From an uncultured Clostridia bacterium (GTDB taxonomy: Bacteria; Bacillota; Clostridia; TANB77; CAG-508), in assembly GCA_947623865.1 (NCBI GenBank), contig CANQIC010000004.1, positions 1 through 64,000 of the forward strand: a stretch of 64,000 nt of DNA, written 5' to 3'. Position 1 is the stretch's first letter. Each line of letters opens with the position of its first letter. The notes under the pieces were generated by a model that saw nothing but the letters and a program-made list of their open reading frames with translations, searched no databases and was not told the DNA's origin. This document shows positions 20,034 to 30,305 of this stretch, piece by piece. Position numbers and translations under genes: made by a program.

Positions 20034-20074
20034 TAATTATCAACTTTTTTCAATAATATTTGTATTTTACATAA

Positions 20075-20335
20075 TTATATGGTATAATCTTTTTCTAAAT
20101 CTTTACATAGTTCAAATCTATACTTTTGACCTGTTATATTATCTTTTCTATTTACATCTATTTCTTCTAAAAACATTGTTTCTCTTCTTACCCATATCAT
20201 AGAATCATCTCTATTATATATTGGTCTATATATAACCATTCTTTCTTTTGTTTCGGAATCTAATGCAACATTTTCTACAAAATAATAATTCCCTTTAAAG
20301 TGTCTATATATCTTCCCTATTTTTACTTGTTCCAT
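20075..20335 (-). CDS. DUF1653 domain protein
   Basis: 86 residues starting MEQVKIGKIYRHFKGNYYF, the DUF1653 pattern (short beta-rich domain with YRHFKG near the start and Y-x-x-x-WVR in the middle). The function is unknown. It is preceded by GGAG and lies between the structured RNA and a composite repeat. Confidence 0.85.
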   Translation of the reverse strand: MEQVKIGKIYRHFKGNYYFVENVALDSETKERMVIYRPIYNRDDSMIWVRRETMFLEEIDVNRKDNITGQKYRFELCKDLEKDYTI

Positions 20336-20401
20336 TCTTACTACTCCTTTCTTGTATATTTTATTAAAATATTAGTAATTTTAAAATAAATTTAATTCGA
20401 C

Positions 20402-20586
20402 AAATTGTTGTTTGTTGGGTTAAATTAATTGCAGACATTGTAGGGGTCGGTCTTGACCGACCCGAAAATGCATGTTTTTATTACGGGTCGGTCAAGACCG
20501 ACCCCTACATCATTTGCAATAGATTTAATCGTCTGGAAATTCAGGACAGTCCCTAGGATTTTCCTCTCACAAACAAATTACAATTT
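20402..20586. repeat. Composite palindromic repeat
   Basis: The outer ends match the AAATTGTTGTTTG...CAAATTACAATTT family. Inside sits a second long palindrome, GGGGTCGGTCTTGACCGACC paired with its complement about 45 bases on, followed by a partial copy of the GGACAGTCCC segment. It abuts the 3' end of recG. Confidence 0.85.
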
Positions 20587-20596
20587 ATTTAATACT

Positions 20597-22643
20597 TCAG
20601 ATTTCAATTCTATCTTTAAATTTATTTTGAATTTGCTTTTTTAACTGTACGTTTTTCTCTTTTTCTAAATCTGGATCATCTTCCATAATCTTAATCGCTA
20701 CACTTTGAATGGATTTTAGCATTTCAACATCTTCAAATAAATTTGCAATTTTAAGTTCTGGAAGTCCATGCTGTCTCGTTCCAAAAAATTCTCCTGAACC
20801 ACGAAGCTCTAAATCTTTTTCAGATATTACAAATCCATTATTTGTTTCTGTCATAACCTTCATTCTTTGTCTTATGTTTTCACTATTTCCTTGATATTTT
20901 AATATACAATAAGATTTATAACTTCCGCGTCCAACTCTTCCTCTTAATTGGTGAAGAGTTGCAAGGCCAAATCTTTCTGCATTTTCTATTACCATAATAT
21001 TACTGTTTGGAACATCTACCCCAACTTCTATAACAGTTGTTGAAATTAAAACTTGAATTTTTCCTTCTTTAAACCTTTCCATAATTTCATCTTTTTCTTT
21101 AGATTTTAGTTTCCCGTGTAAGTATTCTACGGTATATCCGCTAAATATTTTTTTATATTTTTCAAATAATTCTAATACAGATTTTGCGTCTATTTCTTCT
21201 GACTCTTCAACTAATGGGCAAACAATATAGCATTGTCTTCCCTCATCTAGTTGTTTTTTTATAAAGTTATTTACCCTTTCTTCCATTTGCTTTGTTACTG
21301 CAAATGTATCTATCTTTTTTCTATTTGGTGGAAGCTCGTCTATTATAGAAATATCCAAATCTCCATAAAGAATAAGTGCAAGTGTTCTTGGTATTGGGGT
21401 TGCAGTCATAACTAGTACATCTGGACTTTCACCTTTATTGTTAATTGTTCCTCTTTGTCTTACTCCAAATCTATGTTGCTCATCAGTTACTGCAAGTCCT
21501 AAATTTTTAAATACAACATTTTCTTCTAGCAAGCTATGTGTACCAATTAAAATATCTATTTCTCCATTTTTTAATCTTTGCAAAATATCTTCTTTTTGTT
21601 TCTTGCTAATTCCACTTACTAAAAACTCGCATTTTATATTAAATTTTGATAAAACATCTTCAAAATTTTTTAAATGTTGTCTGCTAAGTATTGCAGTAGG
21701 TGCCATTACAGCTACTTGATACCCTGATTTTACTGCTTTGTATGCCGCAACTATTGATACTGCTGTTTTTCCGTGACCCAACATCTCCTTGAAGAAGTCT
21801 ATTCATAGGATTTTTTTGTTCCATATCATTGTCTATTTCTTCTAATACCCTTATTTGTGCTTTTGTTAGTTTAAATGGAAGTTCGTTAATTACATCTTGC
21901 ATTTTAACATTTTTATCAAACTTTATTCCTTTTTTGTCTGCACTATATTTATTTTTTAAATTAAGAAGTGCAAGTTGCATAACTAGTAATTCTTCAAATA
22001 CTAACCTTTTTTTAGCTTTATTGTATTCTTCAAAATTTCTTGGAAAATGTATATCGTGAATTGCTTTATTAATATTATCTAATTTATATTCATCTATTAA
22101 ATAATTTGGCAAAGTTTCTTCTAAATCTTCTTTTACTTCTTTTAGTCCATTTTCTATAATTTGTCTTATTACGTTTTGTGACAGATTATATGTAAGTGGA
22201 TATAGTGGAATTATTCTGCCAGTATTTTTGTTTGTATTTTCATCATCAAATACTGGTGAATTCATTTCAATAAATCCAATTCTTTTTTTTACTTTCCCAT
22301 AAAATTTATAGTTTTGGCCAAGTTTAAATCTATTTTTTAAGTATCCTTGATTAAACCAAGTAATTTGGCATAATCCTGTTTCATCTCTTACAGATAGCTT
22401 GTATATAACCATGTTTCTTCTTATTCTCTTTTCAATCATTTTGGAAACACATATAGCATCAATAAGAGCTTCTTCTCCATCTTCTAATTCTGCAATATGT
22501 CTTGGCTTTCCTCTGTCTTCATAATCTCTTGGAAAATATGTTATTAAATCTTCTAAAGTAAATATACCTAAAGTATTTAAAAGTTTTGCCCTTGCAGGTC
22601 CTACTCCTTTTATGAACTTTACATCTTTACTTAAATCTAACAT
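20597..22643 (-). CDS. recG: ATP-dependent DNA helicase RecG, read through one CGG +1 site
   Basis: Branch-migration helicase that processes stalled forks. The N-terminal wedge/OB domain precedes the SF2 core: Walker A LLQGDVGS-GKT, DEQHRFG (motif II), TATPIPRT (motif III) and the C-terminal LHQLRGRVGRG. The zero frame breaks exactly in Walker A at CGGA (21771-21773); continuing at GGA restores GSGKTAVSIVAAYKA. Total 681 aa, family length. Without the shift there would be no ATPase. Confidence 0.95.
21771..21773 (-). other. CGG +1 decoding site in the recG Walker A motif
   Basis: TCA-C-GGA-AAA. Skipping C gives Ser-Gly-Lys, Gly at residue 291, the invariant GxGKT glycine. Confidence 0.95.
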
Positions 22644-22662
22644 TTATTACTCCTTAAATAAT

Positions 22663-23127
22663 TTATTCAATCTCTTTAATATAATAAATTGAGTATTCTT
22701 TAAAATTTTCTTTTTTATATAATGAAACTGCTGGAATATTCTTTTCAAATGCGTTTAGCTTTATATATTTAACATTTTTTTCTTTCATAATTTTAGTAAA
22801 TTCATCAATAAGCATTTTACCAATACCTTTTTTCCTAAATTTTCTATTTACGCATAAATGGTCTAAATAAGCTACTCCACTAATATATTCTCGCCCATCG
22901 AGTACATATCCATCAACATAACCAATTATATTGTTATCTTCATATGCAACTAAAAAAGTCTTTTTTCTGGATAATATAGATTTTTTTATATTATCTTTTG
23001 CTTCTTGATTATCATAGTAATCACTTTTCAAATTTTTATCGAATGGTACTTCTGTATTATAAAGTTCTTTTGCTAATTCTAGTATTCCCTCAAAATCACT
23101 TTTTTTCGCTTTTCTTATACAAATCAT
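22663..23127 (-). CDS. GNAT family N-acetyltransferase
   Basis: 154 residues with a standard GNAT fold: IRKAKKSDFEGI at the N-terminus, LCVNRKFRKKGIGKMLIDEF as the acetyl-CoA loop (RKKGIG matches R/Q-x-x-G-x-G), and LYKKENFKEYSIYY at the end. The substrate is unknown. Start placed at ATG 23127; a GTG at 23136 is possible. It lies between recG and recD2. Confidence 0.82.
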   Translation of the reverse strand: MICIRKAKKSDFEGILELAKELYNTEVPFDKNLKSDYYDNQEAKDNIKKSILSRKKTFLVAYEDNNIIGYVDGYVLDGREYISGVAYLDHLCVNRKFRKKGIGKMLIDEFTKIMKEKNVKYIKLNAFEKNIPAVSLYKKENFKEYSIYYIKEIE

Positions 23128-23153
23128 ATTATTCACAATCTCCTTAATTTTTC

Positions 23154-25360
23154 CTATTTTATTAACTTATATTTAAGTCCAGTATTTCTCTTTTTTATAT
23201 CTGTGTTTTGAATCATAAAATCAATAATATTTTTGTTGCTAATAACTATTAAAAGTTCTTTTGCACGAGTTAGTGCAGTGTATAGTAAATTTCTTGTAAG
23301 TAGCATCGGTGAGCTTTGAGGAATTGCAAGTATTACTACATCAAATTCACTTCCGTTGTGATTTATGTATTGTTATGCTATAGCTATGTTCAAGTTCATC
23401 AAGATTTGTAAAATCATACCAAGCTACTTTTTCATCATCAAAACATACTTCAATCTGCTTTTCATTTTCATCAATTGAGTTTATTTTACCAAGTTCTCCA
23501 TTAAAAATTCCAGCTCCTGCTTCTATTTTATCATCTATTTCTTTTTCCCAATAAATATCATAATTGTTTTTTACTTGCATTACTCTATCGCCTGGTCTAA
23601 ATACTCTTCCACCATGCTGTTTTTCAATATCTATTTTTGGATTAAGCACATTCTGTAGTGCTTTATTTAGCTCTTTTGTACCAAGCATTCCTTTTTTCGT
23701 TGGAGTAAGAACTTGTATATTTTTGAAGAAATCATAATTTCCATAGTTTTGAAGTCTTCCAGAGCAGAGGGAAATAATGTCCCCAACTATTTTTTCTTGA
23801 GATGTTTCATTTATGTAGAAAAAGTCTTCTAGCTTATCTTTTGATTCTTCTATTCCAATAAAGCCTTCTCCATTATTTACTCTATGTGCATTTGTTATTA
23901 TTTTACTTTTAGCAGCTTGTCTAAATATTTTGTTTAATTCTATTGTTCTAATAGCATTGGACTCTATTATATCTTGCAAAACATTACCAGGTCCTACTGA
24001 TGGAAGCTGATTTATATCTCCAACTAATATTAATTTTGTACCCAGATAAATTGCTTTTAAAATATGATTCATTAAAAACATATCTACCATAGACATTTCA
24101 TCTATTATTACTACATCTGCATCTATTGGAGTGATTGGATAATCTACTGATAAATAATCATCTTTGTCATCTAATTTTCTTATTTCTAATAATCTATGAA
24201 TTGTTGTTGCTTCTTCACCAGATTGCTCTTGCATTCTTTTTGCAGCTCTTCCCGTAGGAGCACATAGTACAACTTTCATTTTTCTTGTTTTATAAATATC
24301 TATTATTGTTTTTATTATTGTTGTTTTACCAGTTCCAGGTCCTCCTGTAATTATACATACGTTGTTATCATTTACTGCTTTTATTGCCTGTCTTTGTTCT
24401 TCTGATAATATTATATCTTGCTTTTTTTCTACTTTTTCAAGCTCTTGTTTAAAGTTTTTTATTTTCTTTATATTTTTTGTTTCATTTAATGCAATTAATT
24501 TATCTGCTATGTTCTTCTCTGCAATATAGAAATTGTTAAGATATATCCATTCCTTTTCTTCTCTTTCCTCTAAAAATATATTTTCAGTTGCTTTTAAATC
24601 TATTATTTCTTCTTCTATTTGAGCTACATCTATTTCTAATAAATCTGATACAAATTTAACTAAATTTTCATATATTACACAAGAATTGCCATTATTGCTT
24701 GCAATTATTAAACTATATTTTATAGCACTTTCTATTCTCTTAGGATTTTCTTTTGATATTCCTAAATCCATTGCCATTTTATCTATCTTTTTAAAGTCAA
24801 CTCCATAAGTAATATCAAGCAAAATATATGGATTTTCTTCTATTTTTTTTATTGCATCTTTGCCTAATGCTTCATATACTTTTTTACTGTTTTGATTGGC
24901 AATTCCGAAATCTTTCTAAAAATCCTACAATCTGCCACAATTCCCATTTTTCATTAAACTCATCTGCAATTTCTATTGCTCTTTCCTTTGATATTCCTTT
25001 GATATTTGCTAACTTATATGGTTCAAATTTAAAAATAGATATCGTTTCTTCTTTAAAATTATCAACTATTCTTTTTGCAATTGCAGGTCCTACTCCCTTT
25101 ATTATTCCACCAGCTAAATATTTTTCTAATGCCTCTAAAGTCTGTGGCATTATCTTTTCAAAAGTTTGTATTTTAAATTGTCTACCATAATCTGGATGAT
25201 TTATAAATCCACCAACTAATTTTAGGCTATCTCCCTTACTTATAAAAGGTAGATAGCCCACTATTGTTGTTAACTCTTCTTCTGTTTCAAATTCTGCTAT
25301 TGTATAACTATTTACTTCATTTTGATATATAATTTCAGAAATTTGTCCCTTTATCTCCAA
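23154..25360 (-). CDS. recD2: RecD2-type DNA helicase, read through two CGG +1 sites
   Basis: SF1B 5'-3' helicase of the stand-alone RecD2 family. The N-terminal region has helix-hairpin-helix segments (GGIIKGVGPAIAKRIV); Walker A is GGPGTGKTT and motif II IIDEMSMVD; the UvrD-like C-terminal motif is HKSQGSEFD. The frame breaks at 24905-24907 (FLERF-GIANQNSKK) and again at 23353-23355 (HKSQ-GSEFDVVILA), both at CGGA. Reading through both gives 734 aa, the family length, with the end LYTALTRAKELLIVI and stop at 23154. Confidence 0.94.
23353..23355 (-). other. Second CGG +1 decoding site in recD2
   Basis: CAA-C-GGA-AGT. Skipping C gives Gln-Gly-Ser at residues 668-670, the conserved helicase motif HKSQGSEFD. 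Confidence 0.94.
24905..24907 (-). other. First CGG +1 decoding site in recD2
   Basis: TTT-C-GGA-ATT. Skipping C gives Phe-Gly-Ile, Gly at residue 152. Confidence 0.92.
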
Positions 25361-25423
25361 AGTTTTACTTCTCCTATCTTTGTTATATACTAATTATATA
25401 TCATAAATAAAGCTATATGTAAA

Positions 25424-25777
25424 TTATTTTTTATCCATATTATCTACTAAGTCTTTACATGTTTTCCAATCCATAAGATTTATAAATTTATAATCTTGCT
25501 GAAGTTTTTTAGCTATTTCTTTTGTTCTATCGTTAGAACCTAAATCAGTTATTATTACGTTCTTTACGCAGTCTTCTTTTCCATATAATATTCTAAATAA
25601 AATTGAACGCATAAATCCTTCTATTTTTTCTTCTTGATTTTTTACTGCAATTATAAAATATATGCCATCAGATTCTAAATTAGTACATGTACATATATAA
25701 TATATAGTTTTTATAATTTCTATTAATCCATATAATGCAAGTACCCAAATTACAGCATTTGTAATAAAATCCAACAT
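25424..25777 (-). CDS. Small membrane-anchored protein, glycosyltransferase-2-like remnant
   Basis: 117 residues. One N-terminal membrane helix (about residues 5-28) is followed by a domain with YFIIAVKNQEEKIEGFMRS and IITDLGSNDRTKEIA, which resemble the beginning of GT-A family 2 folds but with no full catalytic region. Start at ATG 25777 with GGAG. It is conserved-looking but I cannot name a function. Confidence 0.6.
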   Translation of the reverse strand: MLDFITNAVIWVLALYGLIEIIKTIYYICTCTNLESDGIYFIIAVKNQEEKIEGFMRSILFRILYGKEDCVKNVIITDLGSNDRTKEIAKKLQQDYKFINLMDWKTCKDLVDNMDKK

Positions 25778-25825
25778 ATAATTCACTCCTGTTTTATGAT
25801 ATTATATGTTGATAATTTATTTACT

Positions 25826-25874
25826 GTGCAAAAGGGGCCTGGCCCCTTTTGCACCGAATTCGACAAATTACAAT
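25826..25874. repeat. Small palindrome joined to a repeat end
   Basis: TGCAAAAGGGGCC/GGCCCCTTTTGCA is a 13-bp near-perfect stem, followed by ACAAATTACAATTTT, the right end of the large repeat family. The last two codons of metK (Leu, stop) lie inside that end. Confidence 0.8.
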
Positions 25875-26977
25875 TTTACTATTTTTTCCCATGGTAAATC
25901 TTTATCTCCAAAATGTCCATAATTTGTTGTTTTTGTATATATTGGCTCTCTTAGTCCTAGATATTCTATTATACCATTTGGAGTTAAATCAAATTTTTCC
26001 TTTATTTTTTTTATTATTTCTTCTTCATGAATAGTGTTTGTTGCAAATGTATTAATGAATATTGATAAAGGCTCTTTCATTCCTATTGCATAAGATACTT
26101 GTAATTCACATTTTTTAGCTAGTCCATTTGCAACTATGCTTTTTGCAATATGACGAAGCATATATGTACTACTTCTATCTACTTTGCTAGGATCTTTTCC
26201 TGAAAAGGCTCCTCCACCATGTTTTGCATATCCACCATATGTATCTACAATTATTTTTCTTCCTGTAAGACCAGTATCACCAAGTGGCCCTCCAATTACA
26301 AATCTTCCTGTTGGATTTACATATATTTTTGTATTTTCATCTATATATTTTTTATCTACAACTTCATATATAACTTTTTCTATAATATCTTTTTTCATAG
26401 TATCTAAATCTATGCTATCTAAATGCTGATTTGATATTAGTATTGTATCTATTCTTTTTGGAATATCATCTCGATATTCTACTGTAACTTGTACTTTTCC
26501 ATCTGGTCTTAAATAATCTATCTTTTTATTTTTCCTTACTTCTGTAAGTCTTTTAGCAAGTTTATGAGATATTGCTATTGCAAAAGGCATAAGTTCTTTT
26601 GTTTCATCTGATGCATATCCAAACATAATACCTTGGTCTCCTGCACCACCTACATCTACTCCAATTGCTATATCTGAACTTTGTTTGGTTATATTCGTTT
26701 CTATTTTGCATGTTCTATAATCAATATCAGTATTTTCATTATCATAACCTATTTCTTTTAAAACCTCTCTTGCTAATTCTTCTACATCAATTTTAGCTTT
26801 TGTACTAAGTTGTCCAGCAATAGTAATTAAATTCTTTGATGCAAATGTTTCTATAGCAACTCTTGAATATTTGTCTTGTTTTAAACATTCATCTAAAATA
26901 GTATCTGAAATCAAATCACAAACTTTATCTGGATGTCCTTCTGTTACACTTTCTGATGTAAAATAAAATTTTTTCAT
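25868..26977 (-). CDS. metK: S-adenosylmethionine synthetase
   Basis: Makes SAM from ATP and methionine. The family motifs are plain: GHPDKVCD at residues 15-22, [12 protein letters not shown] (signature 1) and GGGAFSGKD (signature 2). It is slightly short at 369 aa, because the C-terminus ends soon after the third domain, where a repeat overlaps the stop codon. It has a SAM-I riboswitch and its own consensus promoter upstream, so it is repressed when SAM is plentiful. Confidence 0.95.
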   Translation of the reverse strand: MKKFYFTSESVTEGHPDKVCDLISDTILDECLKQDKYSRVAIETFASKNLITIAGQLSTKAKIDVEELAREVLKEIGYDNENTDIDYRTCKIETNITKQSSDIAIGVDVGGAGDQGIMFGYASDETKELMPFAIAISHKLAKRLTEVRKNKKIDYLRPDGKVQVTVEYRDDIPKRIDTILISNQHLDSIDLDTMKKDIIEKVIYEVVDKKYIDENTKIYVNPTGRFVIGGPLGDTGLTGRKIIVDTYGGYAKHGGGAFSGKDPSKVDRSSTYMLRHIAKSIVANGLAKKCELQVSYAIGMKEPLSIFINTFATNTIHEEEIIKKIKEKFDLTPNGIIEYLGLREPIYTKTTNYGHFGDKDLPWEKIVKL

Positions 26978-27029
26978 AAAATCATCCTCCTTTTTTTGTT
27001 TATATGTTTCAAGAAAATATCAATTACAA

Positions 27030-27177
27030 CAAAAAACTTTGCAAAAAATGCAAAGTCTATTTTTGATTATATTAAAATCATCACCCAAAGCACTTTGCTT
27101 TGCCGGTATTAGCACCTTATTTATAACAGGTTGCTGTGGAGTTATTAAGCCGGTTCTCTCGTCCACTCTTGATAACA
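27030..27177 (-). promoter_or_regulatory. SAM-I (S-box) riboswitch with terminator, upstream of metK
   Basis: Read on the minus strand, the leader begins TTATCAAGAGTGGACGAGAG and continues with CCGGC, CAGCAACCTG, AAGGTGCTAATACCGGC and GGGTGATGA, the S-box core in order. A terminator hairpin ACTTTGCA/TGCAAAGT with a T-run (27030-27056) follows, then the metK ribosome binding site. SAM binding should favour the terminator. Confidence 0.95.
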
Positions 27178-27187
27178 TATTGTAAAT

Positions 27188-27216
27188 ATTATACTTACTA
27201 TTTATACTATTGTCAA
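27188..27216 (-). promoter_or_regulatory. metK promoter
   Basis: Minus strand TTGACA (27216-27211), 17-base spacer, TATAAT (27193-27188), just upstream of the S-box leader. Confidence 0.88.
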
Positions 27217-27345
27217 TCTTTATTTATAAAAACTATTACATATTTGTTAGTTTTTGTTTCTTTTTTTCAATTTATAGAATATAATTAATAAATAAAAGCT
27301 AATTAGCTTTTTATTTCTATTAAATACTCTTAAGGAGTGAATTTT

Positions 27346-28338
27346 ATGAAAAAATATAAATTAGCATTGGTAGGTGCTACTGGATTAGTTGGTAGAACTG
27401 CCCGCAAGGTTTTAGAAGAAAAAAATTTACCTATATATGAATATGCTTTTTTTGCTTCTTCTAAATCAGCCGGAACTAAATTTAATTTTTTAGGAAAAGA
27501 ATATACTGTTCGTGAACTTACTGAAAATTCATTTGATGAAGGATTCGATTTTGCTATATTTTCAGCAGGAGGAGAAACTTCTAAAAAATATTCTCCTATT
27601 GCAGCTTCAAAAGGATGCATAGTTGTTGATAATAGTAGTGCTTTTAGAATGGATGAAAATGTTCCATTAGTAGTACCTGAAGTTAATCCCGATGATATAA
27701 AATGGAATCATGGTATAATTGCAAATCCTAATTGTTCAACAATTCAAGCTGTTGTTCCACTAAAACCATTAGATGATAAATATACAATAAAAAGAATTGT
27801 ATATTCAACATATCAAGCTGTATCTGGTGCCGGTAAAAATGGTGTTGATGATTTAGAAAATGGTATTAAGGGCATGCCACCTAAAAAATTTCCATATCCT
27901 ATTGTAAATAATTGTCTACCACATATAGATGTGTTTGAAGAAAATGGTTATACTAAAGAAGAATTAAAAATGATTAATGAAACTAGAAAAATTTTAGGAA
28001 AGCCTAATTTAAGAGTTACTGCAACAACTGTTAGAGTTCCTGTACTTAATTCACATAGTGAATCTATAAATATTGAATTTGAAAATAATTTTGATTTAGA
28101 TGAACTAAAAGAATTACTAAAAAATAGCTCTGGAATAATTTTAGAGGATGACCCAAGTAAAAATATATACCCTCTAGCTCAAAATGCAAATGGCCACGAT
28201 GAAGTGTATGTTGGTAGAATTAGAAGAGATGAAAGCGTACCTTTTGGAATTAATATGTGGGTAGTTGCTGATAACATTAGAAAAGGTGCCGCTAGTAATG
28301 CAATACAAATCGTAGAAAAATTAATTGAAATGTGTTAA
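27346..28338 (+). CDS. asd: Aspartate-semialdehyde dehydrogenase
   Basis: Reduces aspartyl phosphate to aspartate semialdehyde, the branch point to lysine, diaminopimelate, threonine and methionine. The NADP-binding GATGLVGRTARKVLEE and the catalytic Cys in NPNCSTIQAV are present. Start at ATG 27346 with AAGGAG; 330 aa is the normal size. It is first in the plus-strand asd-dapA-dapB series. No lysine riboswitch is visible in its leader. Confidence 0.95.
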   Translation: MKKYKLALVGATGLVGRTARKVLEEKNLPIYEYAFFASSKSAGTKFNFLGKEYTVRELTENSFDEGFDFAIFSAGGETSKKYSPIAASKGCIVVDNSSAFRMDENVPLVVPEVNPDDIKWNHGIIANPNCSTIQAVVPLKPLDDKYTIKRIVYSTYQAVSGAGKNGVDDLENGIKGMPPKKFPYPIVNNCLPHIDVFEENGYTKEELKMINETRKILGKPNLRVTATTVRVPVLNSHSESINIEFENNFDLDELKELLKNSSGIILEDDPSKNIYPLAQNANGHDEVYVGRIRRDESVPFGINMWVVADNIRKGAASNAIQIVEKLIEMC

Positions 28339-28439
28339 AGTCATTTCAATTTCTATAATTTTGTAATATAATATAGGGGTAAAAATATAATTATGTTTTT
28401 TCTTATGTCTTTTTCTATCAAAAGAAATGACATTATTAA

Positions 28440-28504
28440 TTGATTGTAGGGACATAGCTCCTCTAACTAAGGATTACTTTGAAAATAAGTTTTATCCCTA
28501 CACA
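28440..28504. repeat. Palindrome in the dapA leader
   Basis: TGTAGGGA...TCCCTACA inverted repeat with a roughly 45-base loop, ending just before the dapA ribosome binding site. It resembles the mobile palindromes elsewhere rather than a known riboswitch. Confidence 0.5.
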
Positions 28505-28521
28505 TTAGAAGGTGAAAATAT

Positions 28522-29412
28522 ATGAAAAAAGTAGTTTTTAAAGGCTGTGGAACAGCTATAATTACACCATTTACTGATGATGGCGTAAATTTTGATGAAT
28601 TTAGAAAAATGATTGAATTTCAAATTTCTGCAGGTATTGACAGTATCATTGTTTGTGGTACTACAGGAGAATCTTCGACAATGACTACAGAAGAAAAAAA
28701 GGAAACTATTAAATTTGCAATCGATGTAGCAAATAAGAGAGTTCCAATAATTGCAGGTACTGGTGGAAACTGTACTAAATCTGCAATTGAAATGTCTAAA
28801 TATGCACAAAGTGTGGGTGCAGATAGCGTGCTTGTTGTTACACCATATTATAATAAGACTACACAAGCAGGATTAGTGGCACATTACAAAGCGATAGCTA
28901 AAGCTATTGATATTCCTGTTATTTTATACAATGTACCTAGTAGAACTGGCTTAAACATTACTCCTGCAACATGTTTAGAACTTTCTAAAATAGATAACAT
29001 TGTTGCAGTAAAAGAAGCAAGTGGAAACATTTCCCAAGTTGCTGAAATTGCGAATTTGTGCAAAGACAGTCTTGCTATATATTCTGGTAATGATGATCAA
29101 GTATTACCTGTTCTTTCTCTTGGAGGTTTAGGCGTTATATCCGTTCTTTCAAATATCATTCCAAAAGATGTTCATGATATGGTAGAAAATTTCTTTAATG
29201 GAAATATTAAAGAAGCAACTAATATACAGTTAGATACATTAAATCTATCATCTGCATTATTCTGTGAAGTTAATCCTATTCCAGTTAAAGCTGCATGTAA
29301 TATGATAGGATTTAATGCAGGAACTCCTCGTTTACCTCTTGTAGAAATGAGTAATGCTGGAAAAGAAAGATTAAAAAATGAAATGATAAATTATGGAATA
29401 AAGATTAAATAA
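28522..29412 (+). CDS. dapA: 4-hydroxy-tetrahydrodipicolinate synthase
   Basis: Condenses pyruvate with aspartate semialdehyde. CGTTGESSTMT holds the substrate-binding Thr-Thr pair, YNVPSRTG the catalytic Tyr, and VAVKEASGN the Schiff-base Lys. The 296-aa length is normal. It lies between asd and dapB; a palindromic repeat starts within its stop codon. Confidence 0.96.
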   Translation: MKKVVFKGCGTAIITPFTDDGVNFDEFRKMIEFQISAGIDSIIVCGTTGESSTMTTEEKKETIKFAIDVANKRVPIIAGTGGNCTKSAIEMSKYAQSVGADSVLVVTPYYNKTTQAGLVAHYKAIAKAIDIPVILYNVPSRTGLNITPATCLELSKIDNIVAVKEASGNISQVAEIANLCKDSLAIYSGNDDQVLPVLSLGGLGVISVLSNIIPKDVHDMVENFFNGNIKEATNIQLDTLNLSSALFCEVNPIPVKAACNMIGFNAGTPRLPLVEMSNAGKERLKNEMINYGIKIK

Positions 29413-29520
29413 ATTGTTGTTTGTGAGAGGAAAATCCTAGGGACTGTCCCTAAAAATCACCAATTTTGGGGATTTTTGGGACTGTCCTGAATTTTCCGAA
29501 CAACAAACAAATTACAATTT
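29411..29520. repeat. Palindromic intergenic repeat, copy 2 (inverted orientation)
   Basis: AAATTGTTGTTTG starts two bases inside the dapA TAA; the core GGGACTGTCCC...GGGACTGTCC is in the opposite orientation to copies 1 and 3-5; the right end is CAAATTACAATTT. Confidence 0.9.
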
Positions 29521-29550
29521 ATCTAATTAAGATAAAGGAGGAAAAAAATA

Positions 29551-30297
29551 ATGTTAAAAGTACTAATTAATGGAATAAATGGTAGAATGGGACAAGAAGT
29601 CTTAAAACAAGTAAATATATCAGATGAATTTGAAATATGTTGTGGAGTAGATAAATTTAACAATAATGAATCAAATTTTCCTATATACCATGATGTTAAT
29701 TTGATTAAAGAAATACCTGATGTAATAATTGATTTTTCTATCCCTGAGGCTAGTATAAATATACTTGAATTTGCTAAGACTAAAAAAATACCAACTGTAA
29801 TTGCAACTACAGGTTTTTCTGATGAAGAATTATATATAATAAAACAATATTCTAAAGAGTTACCTGTTTTTCGTTCTGGGAATATGTCTTATGAAATTAA
29901 TATCATGGCAGATATTGTGTCAAAACTTGCAACACAGTTAAAAGATTCAGATATAGAAATTGTTGAAACACATCATAAAAATAAAATTGATAGTCCTAGT
30001 GGCACTGCATTAATTCTTGCAGATAGCATTGATGACGCTTTAAATAATGAAATGATTTATCAATATAATAGACATAGCATAAGGCAAAAAAGACCAGATA
30101 AAGAAATTGGAATACATTCTATAAGAGGTGGTACTGAAGTTGGAAAACATACTGTATTATTTTTAGGAGAAAATGAAACTTTAGAAATTACACATACAGT
30201 CACATCTAGAAGCATATTTGCAAAAGGTGCACTAAAAGCAGCTAAATTTTTAGTTGAACAGGACAATGGATTATACAGTATGAAGGATTTAATCTAG
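29551..30297 (+). CDS. dapB: 4-hydroxy-tetrahydrodipicolinate reductase
   Basis: NAD(P)H-dependent reductase of the lysine/diaminopimelate pathway. NGINGRMGQEV is the nucleotide-binding loop, and ETHHKNKIDSPSGTA carries the catalytic His/Lys and substrate-binding SGTA. 248 aa. A strong GGAGG precedes the ATG. Downstream, a long hairpin separates it from the convergent DUF4363 gene. Confidence 0.96.
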   Translation: MLKVLINGINGRMGQEVLKQVNISDEFEICCGVDKFNNNESNFPIYHDVNLIKEIPDVIIDFSIPEASINILEFAKTKKIPTVIATTGFSDEELYIIKQYSKELPVFRSGNMSYEINIMADIVSKLATQLKDSDIEIVETHHKNKIDSPSGTALILADSIDDALNNEMIYQYNRHSIRQKRPDKEIGIHSIRGGTEVGKHTVLFLGENETLEITHTVTSRSIFAKGALKAAKFLVEQDNGLYSMKDLI

Positions 30298-30305
30298 TGA
30301 AACTG

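Larger units (their letters stand above)
19746..20035 (+). ncRNA. Structured non-coding RNA of unknown family (about 290 nt)
   Basis: Bounded by a consensus promoter and an intrinsic terminator (20002-20033). Hairpins visible in order: CTGAATG/CATTCAG near 19770-19795; GGTGCTT/AAGCATC near 19812-19831; AACG/CGTT near 19890-19910. Two direct 21-base copies (19924-19944 and 19945-19965) follow. The region is more GC-rich than its surroundings, as expected of a stable RNA. A 24-codon ORF (19821-19895) with GGAG upstream could be a coincidence. I cannot place it in a family; raiA RNA and 6S RNA are candidates to test. Confidence 0.6.

Noticed and set aside
19778..20056. A 92-codon ORF across the 19.7-kb RNA region
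   Set aside because: It runs through the strong terminator hairpin, has no ribosome binding site at its first Met, and its repeats come from the 21-bp duplication. The RNA reading fits better.
27120..27180. tRNA-like or T-box signal near metK
   Set aside because: The order of conserved segments is that of a SAM-I riboswitch; no T-box or acceptor-stem pattern is present.
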